Of a DNA stretch of 64,000 nt, positions 38,523-46,889 are shown piece by piece; position 1 is the stretch's first letter, and each line of letters opens with the position of its first letter. Source of the stretch: JANQQN01 sp964519665. Lineage in GTDB: Bacteria > Myxococcota > Kuafuiibacteriia > Kuafuiibacteriales > Kuafuiibacteriaceae. The stretch is taken from NCBI GenBank assembly GCA_964519665.1, contig CAZFIV010000029.1:1-64000 (forward strand). Reading direction: 5' to 3'. The notes under the pieces are model-generated. The model did not search any database, was not told the origin of the DNA, and saw nothing but the letters and a program-made list of their open reading frames with translations. The position numbers and the translations under genes were made by a program.

Positions 38523-39686
38523 TCAGTTCTTGTCGAAGCCCCCTTGCACCGGCCGTCCATATCCACCGATGACCGGAGTCTTGCGGCGGCGAACCGGCGT
38601 GGCTCGGGCGGCCAGCCACGCCCGGATCAGAGGAAATACTTCATCGGGGGCGCGGTCGGACAGGAGCAGACCACCGTGCCCATAGTCCGCGGCACACCCG
38701 GTACCGCGTCCCATGATCTTCAAGGCGACCTCCTCGCCGGCTCGGTCGCGAAGGTAGGCCATCGCGGCGGGGGGCGCGAGGTGGTCTTTGGCTCCCGCCA
38801 CGAGGAGGGTCGGGGTCGTCAGGCGCCCGTAATCCGGTTCGCGATCACCGCCCGCCGGAGCGCCTACGATCTCGCCGTCGACCCAGTCAACGACCTGTCG
38901 CAGAAGCCCGACCGGAATGTCTTCGGTCATCGAGGCGCAGATACCGCGGACTGTTCCCGGCATAAGGGGCGCTACCGGAGCGGCGAGGCCCCGCGGCCAC
39001 CGCGGCCACAGCAGCAATAGGGGCAGCGCCAACCAAGCGAGTCGACGCAGCGGCAAGCCGGCACCGGTGAGCTCGATCCACTGGCGGAGCAACGGCGACA
39101 GTTTTTCAAGGCTCGGCTGCATTCCGAACTTGAACGGACTTCCGATGGCCACGATCGCCTTGACCCGATCCGCCAACGGCTCTTGCCGAACTTGAAACAA
39201 GACCTGCAATACGCCGCCCCAGCTGTGCCCAACCCAAAGGACCGAAGATGCCTCGGTGAGGTTGAGAACCGTCTGGACCGCTTCCCCGATGTCTTCCTTT
39301 ACCTGGTCGTCGACCGTCCACTCGGCGTCGGGCGGGACGGTCGCGAGACCGTGTCCTCGAAGTTCGAGAATCCACACGTCGAAACCGGCGCGGCACAAGG
39401 CCCGGGCGAGACTGGAGCGATCGCGTCCGGTTCCATCATCGAGGAAGTCGACGTTGAATCGATTCGCACCCAGGCCATGGCACAGAATGACCGGCTCGTG
39501 GAACCGAACGCGGTCGGGGGGCAGATGGAACAGAGCAATGTGGTGCCCGGGCGTCGGAAGCTCCCGGGTCAACGTTTCGACCGTTGGCCACGCGATCCGC
39601 CATCTGCGAGCCAGGAACCCCGCGAGGCCCAGGTAGATGAGCAACAGGGCGACGGCCCCGGCAATGATGGTCAACGCGCTTTCCAT
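38523..39686 (-). CDS. membrane-anchored alpha/beta hydrolase
   Basis: A hydrolase of 387 residues. An N-terminal transmembrane helix (residues about 5-27) precedes an alpha/beta hydrolase fold: CHGLGANRFNVDF (oxyanion-hole region), GHSWGG with nucleophile Ser155, LLVAGAKDHLAPP with the acid Asp, and the C-terminal DYGHGGLLL with the catalytic His. The fold resembles the group that includes class III PHA synthase and lipase-like enzymes. The substrate is unknown; membrane anchoring suggests a lipid. It lies next to the divergent pssA gene, but co-function is only suggested by proximity. Confidence 0.8.
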   Translation of the reverse strand: MESALTIIAGAVALLLIYLGLAGFLARRWRIAWPTVETLTRELPTPGHHIALFHLPPDRVRFHEPVILCHGLGANRFNVDFLDDGTGRDRSSLARALCRAGFDVWILELRGHGLATVPPDAEWTVDDQVKEDIGEAVQTVLNLTEASSVLWVGHSWGGVLQVLFQVRQEPLADRVKAIVAIGSPFKFGMQPSLEKLSPLLRQWIELTGAGLPLRRLAWLALPLLLLWPRWPRGLAAPVAPLMPGTVRGICASMTEDIPVGLLRQVVDWVDGEIVGAPAGGDREPDYGRLTTPTLLVAGAKDHLAPPAAMAYLRDRAGEEVALKIMGRGTGCAADYGHGGLLLSDRAPDEVFPLIRAWLAARATPVRRRKTPVIGGYGRPVQGGFDKN

Positions 39687-39726
39687 GGCCCCCTTCGGCT
39701 CGGTGTGACATGCTACGGGAGTTGAG

Positions 39727-40536
39727 GTGTCGCGGCCAGCGGAGAGTCAACAGCCACGGCGCACCGGGATCCGGTTCGACCTCCGGCGCGCTCTGTTTGT
39801 CGTGCCCAGCCTATTTACGCTGTGCAGTATTTTCTGCGGCTTCTACGCGATCGTCCTTTGCCTGGAGCGGACGTCCGAAGGGTTTCGGCACGCGGCGATC
39901 GCCATCTTCGTCGGGATGCTGCTCGACTTGTTTGACGGCCGGGTCGCTCGACTGACGAGAACACAGAGCGAATTCGGCCGCCAGCTCGACTCGCTCGCCG
40001 ACCTCGTGTCCTTCGGAACGGCCCCCACCGTCCTCGTCTATGCCTGGGGCCTCCATCGCTTCGGCTTGACGGGGCTGGTCCTGGCCTTCGCGTATACCGC
40101 CTGCGCCGCGACCCGACTGGCCCGGTTCAACTATCTCGCGGTTCAGTCGAACGCTCTCGGCGCTGCGCGCCCCACCGTCGCGTCGGCGTCGGTCGGCTTG
40201 CCGGTCCCTCCCGCGGCAGGGCTCCTGGTCGGCCTCGTCCTGGGTGGCCCTTCTCCACCCACTACCATGCGCCTCGCCGAAAGCGGCGTTGCGCTCCTGG
40301 TATTAGGTGCACTCATGGTTTCCAGGGTCCGATACCGGACCTTTAAGACACTGAAGCTCACGGCGAGGACCGTGGGAGGGTCGATCATTCTGGCGATAGC
40401 CATCGCGCTCATAGGGTTCGCCACGAACCCGGGCTTCGCTTTGTTCGTGGTCTTCACCGCCTACGGGGTGAGCGGCGTGGTCGAATCGCTGTGGCGGTGT
40501 CGCCGCTGCCGGGGCAACAATAGTCGACCGGGGTAG
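39727..40536 (+). CDS. pssA: CDP-diacylglycerol-serine O-phosphatidyltransferase
   Basis: PssA transfers a phosphatidyl group from CDP-diacylglycerol to serine, giving phosphatidylserine, the precursor of phosphatidylethanolamine. The multi-spanning protein of 269 residues has the CDP-alcohol phosphotransferase signature in LFDGRVARLTRTQSEFG followed by QLDSLADLVSFG, with the required Asp and Gly residues in place. PssA type II, rather than another family member, is supported by the SFG ending and length. It starts at the GTG at 39727. The DUF4139 pair follows on the same strand. Confidence 0.9.
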   Translation: MSRPAESQQPRRTGIRFDLRRALFVVPSLFTLCSIFCGFYAIVLCLERTSEGFRHAAIAIFVGMLLDLFDGRVARLTRTQSEFGRQLDSLADLVSFGTAPTVLVYAWGLHRFGLTGLVLAFAYTACAATRLARFNYLAVQSNALGAARPTVASASVGLPVPPAAGLLVGLVLGGPSPPTTMRLAESGVALLVLGALMVSRVRYRTFKTLKLTARTVGGSIILAIAIALIGFATNPGFALFVVFTAYGVSGVVESLWRCRRCRGNNSRPG

Positions 40537-40568
40537 ACCCGGGCGGTCGACCAAGCGTTTCTAGCCGT

Positions 40569-42593
40569 GTGAATCACCGCAGACATCCAGTGTTCCGGAT
40601 CAGCGATCGGCCGGAAACGAGACCCTCCGGCTCCAGGACCCTTCTCGCCCTGGTCGGCCTCTCGCTCGTGGCCGCCGCGCCGCCCACGGCGCAGCTGGGG
40701 CCGGACGAGCGCCGCGATACGAAGCCGATCGAGGCGCCGATCGACGAGGTCATCGTTTTCTCGAACCGGGCCCGGGTCGTCCGTCGCGCCCGTATCGAGC
40801 TCCAAGAGGGAGCGCAGGTCTTCCGCTTCGAACCGCTGCCGGCGGGCTTGCTCGAAGACTCGGTCCGGGTCAGCGCCGCGGGAGCGCGGGTCATGAGAGC
40901 CGAGATTGGTATCCGGTCCACCGAATCGTTCGCGGTCCCCTCGGTGGCAGAACAGCTCGAGACGCTCGAACGTCTTCGCGATGAGCGATCGGCGTTGGCT
41001 GACCGCTCCGAGCAGGAGCGACGGGAGCTGGACCTCATTCGGACCCTCCAGCCGACGCCGTTCGTCGAAGAGGCCCAGCGCGACGGTCGAGCCTTGCCAC
41101 CGATCGGCGTCGGCTCATGGCTCCAAACCGCTGACTTTCTCGCCGACCGGGCCGATGCGGCGCGTCGGAACCTACGAACGCTCGAAGCCCAGCTCCGCCC
41201 GCTCGACGAGCGGATCGCCGCGATCGCCAACTCGCTCAACGAGCTTCGTCTGAGTGGCGACATGCGGAGGGTAAGCATGGTCTACGCTGTCGTGCACTCG
41301 CCTCGACCGCAGCGCTCGGAACTGACCATCTCCTACGAAGTTGACGGCCCGACCTGGTCGCCCGTCTACGATCTCCACTACGCCCCCGAAGACGGCCAGC
41401 TCAAGGTCTTTACGGGCGCGATCGTCCGCCAACGAACGGGGGAGGACTGGACGCGGGCCCGACTCATCTTCTCTACTGGAGTCCCCGACGACGACATCGC
41501 ACTCCCCCTGCTCAAGACTTGGACCCTCGGCGAACAGAGCGACTTTCTCCCCGAAGTTCGACCGGTGGGACCGGTCGCGGCGCCGCGCTTCAACCCACCT
41601 CCGGAGCCCATCGATGATCGGCCATCGGAGGCGTTGATAGCCCTTCGGGAACGCTGGTCAGCTGCCCTCGGGAGGGTCAAATCCAAGCCGAAGGCGAAGA
41701 AGGTCGGCGAGGATGAGTCCGTCCCCGACCAACGTCCGCGGGCCCCACCTCCGGCCGCCGCCCGAGGCGATAAGGCCGTCGAAATGGAGGACTCGATGGA
41801 GGTCGCCGAGGTCTTGGGCGCCGCGCAAATCCTGAGGTCCGAAGCCCCACGACGGCCGCGCCGAGAGCGGCGACCGGCACCGACGCTCGAGCGGAGGGCC
41901 TTCGTGCTCGCCCAGACGGTGGCTCCGAACCCTCTGCATGAACTCGGAAGCGAAACCCCGGCCAAGATGGTGGCGGGCATTGAATACCTCTATCCCGCTC
42001 CGGCCCGTACCGACGTGAAGAGCGACGGGATGCCTCTGAAGGTCCCCGTGGCTGTCGAAAGGTTCGCAACCGAAGGCTACTACGAAGTCACGCCGGGTCT
42101 GGATCCGCCGACCGCCTATCTGAAGGCCAGATTGACGAACCGCAGCACCCGTCCAATGCTCGCCGGACCGACTCATATCTTCGTCAACAACCAGTTCCTA
42201 GGCCAGGGCCAGATCGTCACCGTCGCCCCGGAGAAGCAGATATCCTTCGGTCTGGGCGCTGACGAGAGCATCAAGGTCAAGCGCACCGTGCGGCCCACGA
42301 CCCGAGAAGAAGGGGTCTTCTCGAAGGACGCCATCACTCGCTACCACATCGAAATCCAGGTCGCGAACTACCACCAGCGAGGGGTGAAGGTCGAAGTCCT
42401 GGAGCCCATTCCGCAGAGCCTCAAGGACGACATCGGGATCCGGGTCCTGAGCTTGAAGCCGAAGCCGCTCGTGGGGCCGATGGACAGCAACGTCGCCCGC
42501 TTCGGCCTCGAGGTCCCGCCGGGTGAGACCAAAACCGTCGAGCTCACCTATGAAATCGAACGTCCGGCCGATTTCGTGCTGGAGCAACGCTGA
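40569..42593 (+). CDS. DUF4139/MuiA-family protein, longer paralogue
   Basis: A protein of 674 residues with the DUF4140 N-terminal and DUF4139 C-terminal regions of the mucoidy-inhibitor (MuiA) family. A signal-like segment (LLALVGLSLVAAAP) puts it in the envelope. A charged coiled coil with ETLERLRDERSALADR lies at about residues 135-250. The conserved DUF4139 sections read ELTISYEVDGPTWSPVYDL and YHIEIQVANYHQRGVKVEVLE. A long disordered Arg/Pro/Ala insertion lies at about residues 340-440. Family function is not established; it is named from an effect on mucoidy. Confidence 0.85.
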   Translation: MNHRRHPVFRISDRPETRPSGSRTLLALVGLSLVAAAPPTAQLGPDERRDTKPIEAPIDEVIVFSNRARVVRRARIELQEGAQVFRFEPLPAGLLEDSVRVSAAGARVMRAEIGIRSTESFAVPSVAEQLETLERLRDERSALADRSEQERRELDLIRTLQPTPFVEEAQRDGRALPPIGVGSWLQTADFLADRADAARRNLRTLEAQLRPLDERIAAIANSLNELRLSGDMRRVSMVYAVVHSPRPQRSELTISYEVDGPTWSPVYDLHYAPEDGQLKVFTGAIVRQRTGEDWTRARLIFSTGVPDDDIALPLLKTWTLGEQSDFLPEVRPVGPVAAPRFNPPPEPIDDRPSEALIALRERWSAALGRVKSKPKAKKVGEDESVPDQRPRAPPPAAARGDKAVEMEDSMEVAEVLGAAQILRSEAPRRPRRERRPAPTLERRAFVLAQTVAPNPLHELGSETPAKMVAGIEYLYPAPARTDVKSDGMPLKVPVAVERFATEGYYEVTPGLDPPTAYLKARLTNRSTRPMLAGPTHIFVNNQFLGQGQIVTVAPEKQISFGLGADESIKVKRTVRPTTREEGVFSKDAITRYHIEIQVANYHQRGVKVEVLEPIPQSLKDDIGIRVLSLKPKPLVGPMDSNVARFGLEVPPGETKTVELTYEIERPADFVLEQR

Positions 42594-42601
42594 GGATCGA
42601 C

Positions 42602-44173
42602 ATGTTGAACTCTGCACTCGCCGCCCTCATCGTCACTGCACCCAATAGCTCGATCGACCGGATCGTGGTCCTGTCCGATCGCGCCGAGGTCGTCCGCGTC
42701 GCCACGGCGCCATGCACCGACCGAACGGCGGAGATCGATTTCGAACCCCTTCCCTCCGGAATCGATGCCCGCACCCTTCGAGCCGAGTCCGAAGGCACGA
42801 CGGAGGTGTTGGGGGTTCGATACGAAACGATCCGCCTAGAACGCGCCGCCCGCGACGAGGCGGCCCGACTCGAGCGGGAGAAGGTCACCCTCCGGCAGGA
42901 AGGGGCCGTTCTCAAGCACCGCGAAGAGAGCGTCCACGAACGTCTTCAAAGGCTCGATGGGCTGGTAGAAATCTATCGAAAGGCGACCCGCGAGAAGCTG
43001 CGGTCATCTCGACCCGACCGCCGAACCTGGAAACGCGACCTCGACCGTTTCAAGGGTGAGCGCGACCAGCTCGCCGCTCAGCGGCGAGCGCTCGACAAAG
43101 ACCGGCGCGAACACGCTCGTCGCTTGAGCCGGGTCAATCGAGAGCTCGCTCGTCAATCCGGCCGCGCGAAGCGATTCATCCGGGCCACCGTTTCCGTCAA
43201 GTGTCGAGGTCAGAGCGCCGCCGCGAGCTTGGCCTACGTCGTAAGCCGAGCCCGGTGGAGGCCGGAGTACGATCTGGACTTTAGACGGCGAAAAGACGGG
43301 AGCGCCGAAGTCCGGCTGACCGTTTCAGCCCTGATCGAACAATCGACCGGAGAAGACTGGTCGAATGCCGAACTCCGCCTGTCTACCGCCCGGCCCCGGC
43401 TAGGCGCCGATGCCCCCCGGCCGAACGCGATCTTCATCGACGGTCGCGAGCGCGAGCGAACGAAAGTGCTGGTCCAAGGGTCCCAGGACCGAAGTCGTCT
43501 GCGGGAGGGGCGAGTCCAACCGCGGCGGGGTCCAGTTTCGGCACAACTGGAAGACGGCGGTCACACGGTGTCGCTCAAGCTTCCCGGCCGGGTGACGATC
43601 GCCGCCGACGGCCGGCCGCACTGGTTCCCTATCGACGAAACCCGGACCACCGCCCAGGCCAAGTGGGTCGCGCTCCCTCGATTGAAGCGAGCGGTGTTTC
43701 GGGTTGCCGAATTCAACAATCCGGCCGGCTATCCTCTCCTTGCGGGTCGGATCAACAGCTTCGTGGAAGGAGCGTTCGTCGGTCGGTCTCCGCTCGCCTT
43801 TACCGGCACCCAAGAGACGCTCGAGGTCTCGCTGGGCCTCGAACCGGGCCTGAACGTCGAGCGCGAGAAGCGGACCGACCGGGAGGCCGTCGAGGGCTTT
43901 TTGGCCGACAGCAAGCACCTGACCCGCGCCTACCGCATCACCATCAGCAATCGGTCCGCGCAGGCGCACAAGATCGAGGTTCGCGAGCAAATCCCGGTTT
44001 CGGAAAATGAAGACATCGAGGTGCGGCTCCTACCCGACGGCACGACCGCGGGCCACTCGCGAGACGACCGTCGCGGCATCGTCAAGTGGACGGTCGACAT
44101 TCCCGCCCGCGGGCGACGAAGCGTGGATCTCGCCTTCGAAATCGAATTCCCGGACGACTGGGACGTCAGGTAG
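42602..44173 (+). CDS. DUF4139/MuiA-family protein, shorter paralogue
   Basis: A protein of 523 residues, homologous throughout to its upstream neighbour: N-terminal IDRIVVLSDRAEVVRVA beta segment, a charged coiled coil at residues about 75-200, then the DUF4139 domain with SLAYVVSRARWRPEYDLDF and later YRITISNRSAQAHKIEVRE. It lacks the long disordered insertion of the first. Only a weak signal sequence precedes it, so export is uncertain. The start is 9 bases after the stop of the first, so the two form a transcription unit and probably a hetero-oligomer, by inference. Confidence 0.85.
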   Translation: MLNSALAALIVTAPNSSIDRIVVLSDRAEVVRVATAPCTDRTAEIDFEPLPSGIDARTLRAESEGTTEVLGVRYETIRLERAARDEAARLEREKVTLRQEGAVLKHREESVHERLQRLDGLVEIYRKATREKLRSSRPDRRTWKRDLDRFKGERDQLAAQRRALDKDRREHARRLSRVNRELARQSGRAKRFIRATVSVKCRGQSAAASLAYVVSRARWRPEYDLDFRRRKDGSAEVRLTVSALIEQSTGEDWSNAELRLSTARPRLGADAPRPNAIFIDGRERERTKVLVQGSQDRSRLREGRVQPRRGPVSAQLEDGGHTVSLKLPGRVTIAADGRPHWFPIDETRTTAQAKWVALPRLKRAVFRVAEFNNPAGYPLLAGRINSFVEGAFVGRSPLAFTGTQETLEVSLGLEPGLNVEREKRTDREAVEGFLADSKHLTRAYRITISNRSAQAHKIEVREQIPVSENEDIEVRLLPDGTTAGHSRDDRRGIVKWTVDIPARGRRSVDLAFEIEFPDDWDVR

Positions 44174-44193
44174 CCAACGCCAGGCAGCCGGCG

Positions 44194-45204
44194 TCAGTGC
44201 TCGAGCTCGCTCTTGAGTGACCGGGTCATCAGGCCGCTCAGCCCTTGGGCCGCGGGTAGATCTTCGTAGAGCAACCGGTAGACGGTCGTACAGATCGGCA
44301 TGTCGACCTGCTCGCGCTGGGCGAGCAGGTACACCGACCTGGCCGTCTTAACGCCCTCGGCCACCTGACGCATGTCGGCCATGATCTGCTCGAGGGTCAT
44401 GCCCTGACCGAGTTTCTGGCCAACGGTGCGGTTTCGGCTCAAGCCGCCCATGCAGGTCAGCACCAGGTCGCCCATCCCGCTCAGGCCCGCCAAGGTCATG
44501 GGACGAGCGCCGCGCTTGACCGCCAACCGGGTCACTTCGGCCAGACCCCGCGTCACGATCGCCGCCGCCGTGTTGTACCCAAGCCCCATCCCATCGGCGA
44601 CCCCCGAAGCAATCGCCACGACGTTCTTGAGGGCGCCTCCGAGCTCGATGCCAACGACGTCCGCCGACGTGTAGACTCGGAAGTAAGGGGCGACCATCAT
44701 CTGCTGGACCTCGATCGCCACCTGCTCGTCTGCGGACGCCACGCTGACCGCCGTCGGGAGCCGAGCCGCAAGCTCCTTTGCGAAGCTCGGACCGGAAAGG
44801 AAAGCGAGGTACGGATGAAGCTCGGTGGGCAGGACGTCCTGAAGGACCTCGCTCATCGTCATCAAGCTCTCGTTCTCGATCCCCTTGGCCGCGCTGACGA
44901 TCGGCACGCCGGTCGGAAGGTACGGAGCCGCTTTGGTCATCACGGTCCGCATCACGTGGGACGGGCAGACCAGGAGCACCAGGTCGCGCCCGGTCAGCGC
45001 TTCCTCGAGCGAAGAGGTCGCCGCCAGCCGCTCGGATAGCGGCATCCCCGGCAGGTAGATCCGATTCTCGTGAAGCGTATTGATATCTTGGACGACCTCT
45101 GTCTCGTACGCCCAGATCGTAACGTCCGATCCTTGATCCGCCATCAGCTGAGCCAGAGCCGTCCCCCAAGCACCAGCTCCGATCACTCCTACCGTCTTCG
45201 TCAT
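44194..45204 (-). CDS. gpsA: NAD(P)-dependent glycerol-3-phosphate dehydrogenase
   Basis: GpsA reduces dihydroxyacetone phosphate to glycerol-3-phosphate for phospholipid synthesis. The protein of 336 residues opens with the Rossmann motif GVIGAGAWGTALAQL, then SGPSFAKELAARLPTA, ALKNVVAIASGVADGM and LSGMGDLVLTC, all signatures, including the catalytic Lys. The ATG at 45204 is clear. It follows the ketopantoate-reductase-like gene by 14 bases on the same strand. Together with pssA it places phospholipid synthesis near the long-chain lipid cluster. Confidence 0.96.
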   Translation of the reverse strand: MTKTVGVIGAGAWGTALAQLMADQGSDVTIWAYETEVVQDINTLHENRIYLPGMPLSERLAATSSLEEALTGRDLVLLVCPSHVMRTVMTKAAPYLPTGVPIVSAAKGIENESLMTMSEVLQDVLPTELHPYLAFLSGPSFAKELAARLPTAVSVASADEQVAIEVQQMMVAPYFRVYTSADVVGIELGGALKNVVAIASGVADGMGLGYNTAAAIVTRGLAEVTRLAVKRGARPMTLAGLSGMGDLVLTCMGGLSRNRTVGQKLGQGMTLEQIMADMRQVAEGVKTARSVYLLAQREQVDMPICTTVYRLLYEDLPAAQGLSGLMTRSLKSELEH

Positions 45205-45218
45205 TTGGTCAGTTTACC

Positions 45219-46271
45219 TTAAACCGTCCGGCGGGTGTCCTCGTAGATCGACCGAAGAGTCGGCAAGCCGGAGGCCATCTCGCCGGCCGCGATGCGATGA
45301 ACGGTTCGTTGAAGAAGCGCGTTGACCGGCACGGAAAACCCGTGATCTTCGGCCCGGCGGACGATCTCGCCGTTCAGGAAGTCTACGGCGGGAGGCCGGC
45401 CGCGTTCAATAGCGCGCAGCATCGACGATCGGAGGTTGCGGTACCGCAGACCGGCAGCCAGCACGACCGCGTGTTTGGCGGCCAAGTGAATCGGCGCTCG
45501 ACCGGCGACCTCCCGGTCGGTCAGAGCGAGGCGCTCGAGGTCTACGGTACCGGCGATCCTCTCGAGCTGAACCTGCTCCGCCCGAGCAACCCGAACAGCC
45601 TCCGACATGACCTCGAGTCCCATCCGGCGAACGAAGCTCCGCATGAGCAGAGGTCCCGCTCGGTCACCCCCAACCGTCCCCAGCGTGGAGATCGCGCAAT
45701 TGAGAGCGAGCTTGCTCCAGCGCGCCCCTCGAAGATTGGCGGTGGTCGACACGGGGCCGATCTGGGCCAAACAAGCGCCCAGCCGACGGCAACGGTCGTC
45801 CACCGGGCCACTGAGAGTGCCCAAGACGAATCCGCCGCGGGAAGTCCGCATGAACCGCCCGGGCTCGAGCATCGAGGCCCCCCATGAGATCACCCCTCCG
45901 ATCACGCGCTCGGTCCCGACGTACGGCGCGACCCGCTCTTCGCATAGTCCGTTTTGAAAGACGACCATCGCCCCTTTCGGTGCCAAAAACTCGGCGGAGG
46001 CCTCCGCCGCCGCCTCCACCTGCGGCGGCTGAGTTGCGAGCAAGATGAAGTCGTAGGCCTTGTCAGGGGGCGGTGAAGCGAAGACCGGCCCCGGCACTCG
46101 GCGAGGCGCTCCCTCACCGAGGACCTGAAAGCCACCTTTCTCGACCGCTTCCCGAATCGACGAGTTCGAGCTGACCGGCGTGACGTCGAACCCCTGCTCC
46201 AGAAGGTGGCCGGTCACGATGCCGCCGATGCCGCCGAGCCCAACCACCATGAAGGTCGGCGCCGAGCTCAT
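45219..46271 (-). CDS. ketopantoate reductase-like oxidoreductase (PanE/ApbA family)
   Basis: A protein of 350 residues with a Rossmann motif FMVVGLGGIGGIVTGHLLEQG at the N-terminus and the ApbA C-terminal domain with WSKLALNCAISTLGTV. PanE reduces ketopantoate to pantoate in pantothenate synthesis, but this family contains many paralogues with other substrates, so I do not assign panE. The start is the ATG at 46271; it overlaps the stop of the VOC gene by four bases (ATGA). It is followed by gpsA after 14 bases. Confidence 0.82.
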   Translation of the reverse strand: MSSAPTFMVVGLGGIGGIVTGHLLEQGFDVTPVSSNSSIREAVEKGGFQVLGEGAPRRVPGPVFASPPPDKAYDFILLATQPPQVEAAAEASAEFLAPKGAMVVFQNGLCEERVAPYVGTERVIGGVISWGASMLEPGRFMRTSRGGFVLGTLSGPVDDRCRRLGACLAQIGPVSTTANLRGARWSKLALNCAISTLGTVGGDRAGPLLMRSFVRRMGLEVMSEAVRVARAEQVQLERIAGTVDLERLALTDREVAGRAPIHLAAKHAVVLAAGLRYRNLRSSMLRAIERGRPPAVDFLNGEIVRRAEDHGFSVPVNALLQRTVHRIAAGEMASGLPTLRSIYEDTRRTV

Positions 46272-46633
46272 GGCCGCGGCGCTCCAACCTCGAAGACGAG
46301 ATGCGGCGCGACGCGACAGTAGACCGAGCGCCATCCCCACTTGGTGTCTTCAGGGTGATCATCTAAAGGGATTCTCGCCGCCGCCTGCTCCCGATGAAGC
46401 GTGTCTACCTGTGCGGGTTCAGCCACCTGAAGCGTCACCCAAACGTCGCCTTCTGCAAGTTCACCTGCGGGCGGATGATGCGCGACCGACGCCGCACCCA
46501 TGTTACAAGAACGCAACCGGCCATTGTCGCCCTCGAGCTCGCCTGAAACGACGTCGCAAAAGCGCCTTAAAACTGCAGCATCGTGGCTGAATAGACACAC
46601 CTGAGCGAGTTGCGCCAGCATAGCGACTTGCAT
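46268..46633 (-). CDS. VOC/glyoxalase-fold protein
   Basis: A protein of 121 residues if it starts at the ATG at 46633, or 117 from 46621. The pattern resembles the vicinal-oxygen-chelate (glyoxalase/bleomycin-resistance) fold: an N-terminal strand with the first His (CLFSHDAAVLRRFCD), and a C-terminal WGWRSVYCRVAPHLVFEVGAP with a WGWR motif as in many VOC proteins, although PHLV is only a weak match to the usual second metal His. Its stop overlaps the oxidoreductase start. Specific substrate unknown. Confidence 0.65.
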   Translation of the reverse strand: MQVAMLAQLAQVCLFSHDAAVLRRFCDVVSGELEGDNGRLRSCNMGAASVAHHPPAGELAEGDVWVTLQVAEPAQVDTLHREQAAARIPLDDHPEDTKWGWRSVYCRVAPHLVFEVGAPRP

Positions 46634-46889
46634 CCGCCACGCCGCACTCGTGGTCAAACTGGAGGCGCAGATAAAAAGATTTTCGGTTCCGACGCGTCGG
46701 TTGTTTTGGTTGGATCCGTATTTACGCCCGTTTACGAAAACCGTCTGGAAAGTCGGGCGTTTGTGTGGCCCCTCACCCATGAAAACGACGTTGACCGACC
46801 TGTCGGCGAGAGGCATATGTCCGCCCAGTGAATCGGCAAGCCGTCCTTCGTTTGCGGTGAGCCGAACGACCACTAGGAGAACCAAGAAC
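46634..46889 (+). promoter_or_regulatory. divergent intergenic region, promoter of the lipid synthase cluster
   Basis: This 256-base region separates the minus-strand VOC operon from the plus-strand lipid synthase operon. A sigma-70-like pair, TTGACC at 46791-46796 and CATATG at 46814-46819, has a 17-base spacer; the -10 matches only three of six bases. A perfect 12-base palindrome CCGACGCGTCGG lies at 46689-46700. A Shine-Dalgarno TAGGAGA precedes the ATG at 46890. Upstream the DNA is rich in A and T. Confidence 0.45.
46689..46700. promoter_or_regulatory. 12-base palindrome, candidate operator
   Basis: CCGACGCGTCGG reads the same on both strands. It lies upstream of the candidate promoter at 46791 and about 190 bases before the FAAL start. 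Short palindromes like this can be regulator sites, but one of 12 bases can also arise by chance in high-GC DNA. Confidence 0.3.

Noticed and set aside
46650..46889. An N-terminal extension of the FAAL from an upstream in-frame start
   Set aside because: The first 80 residues would be unlike any ligase, and a good ribosome site precedes the ATG at 46890.
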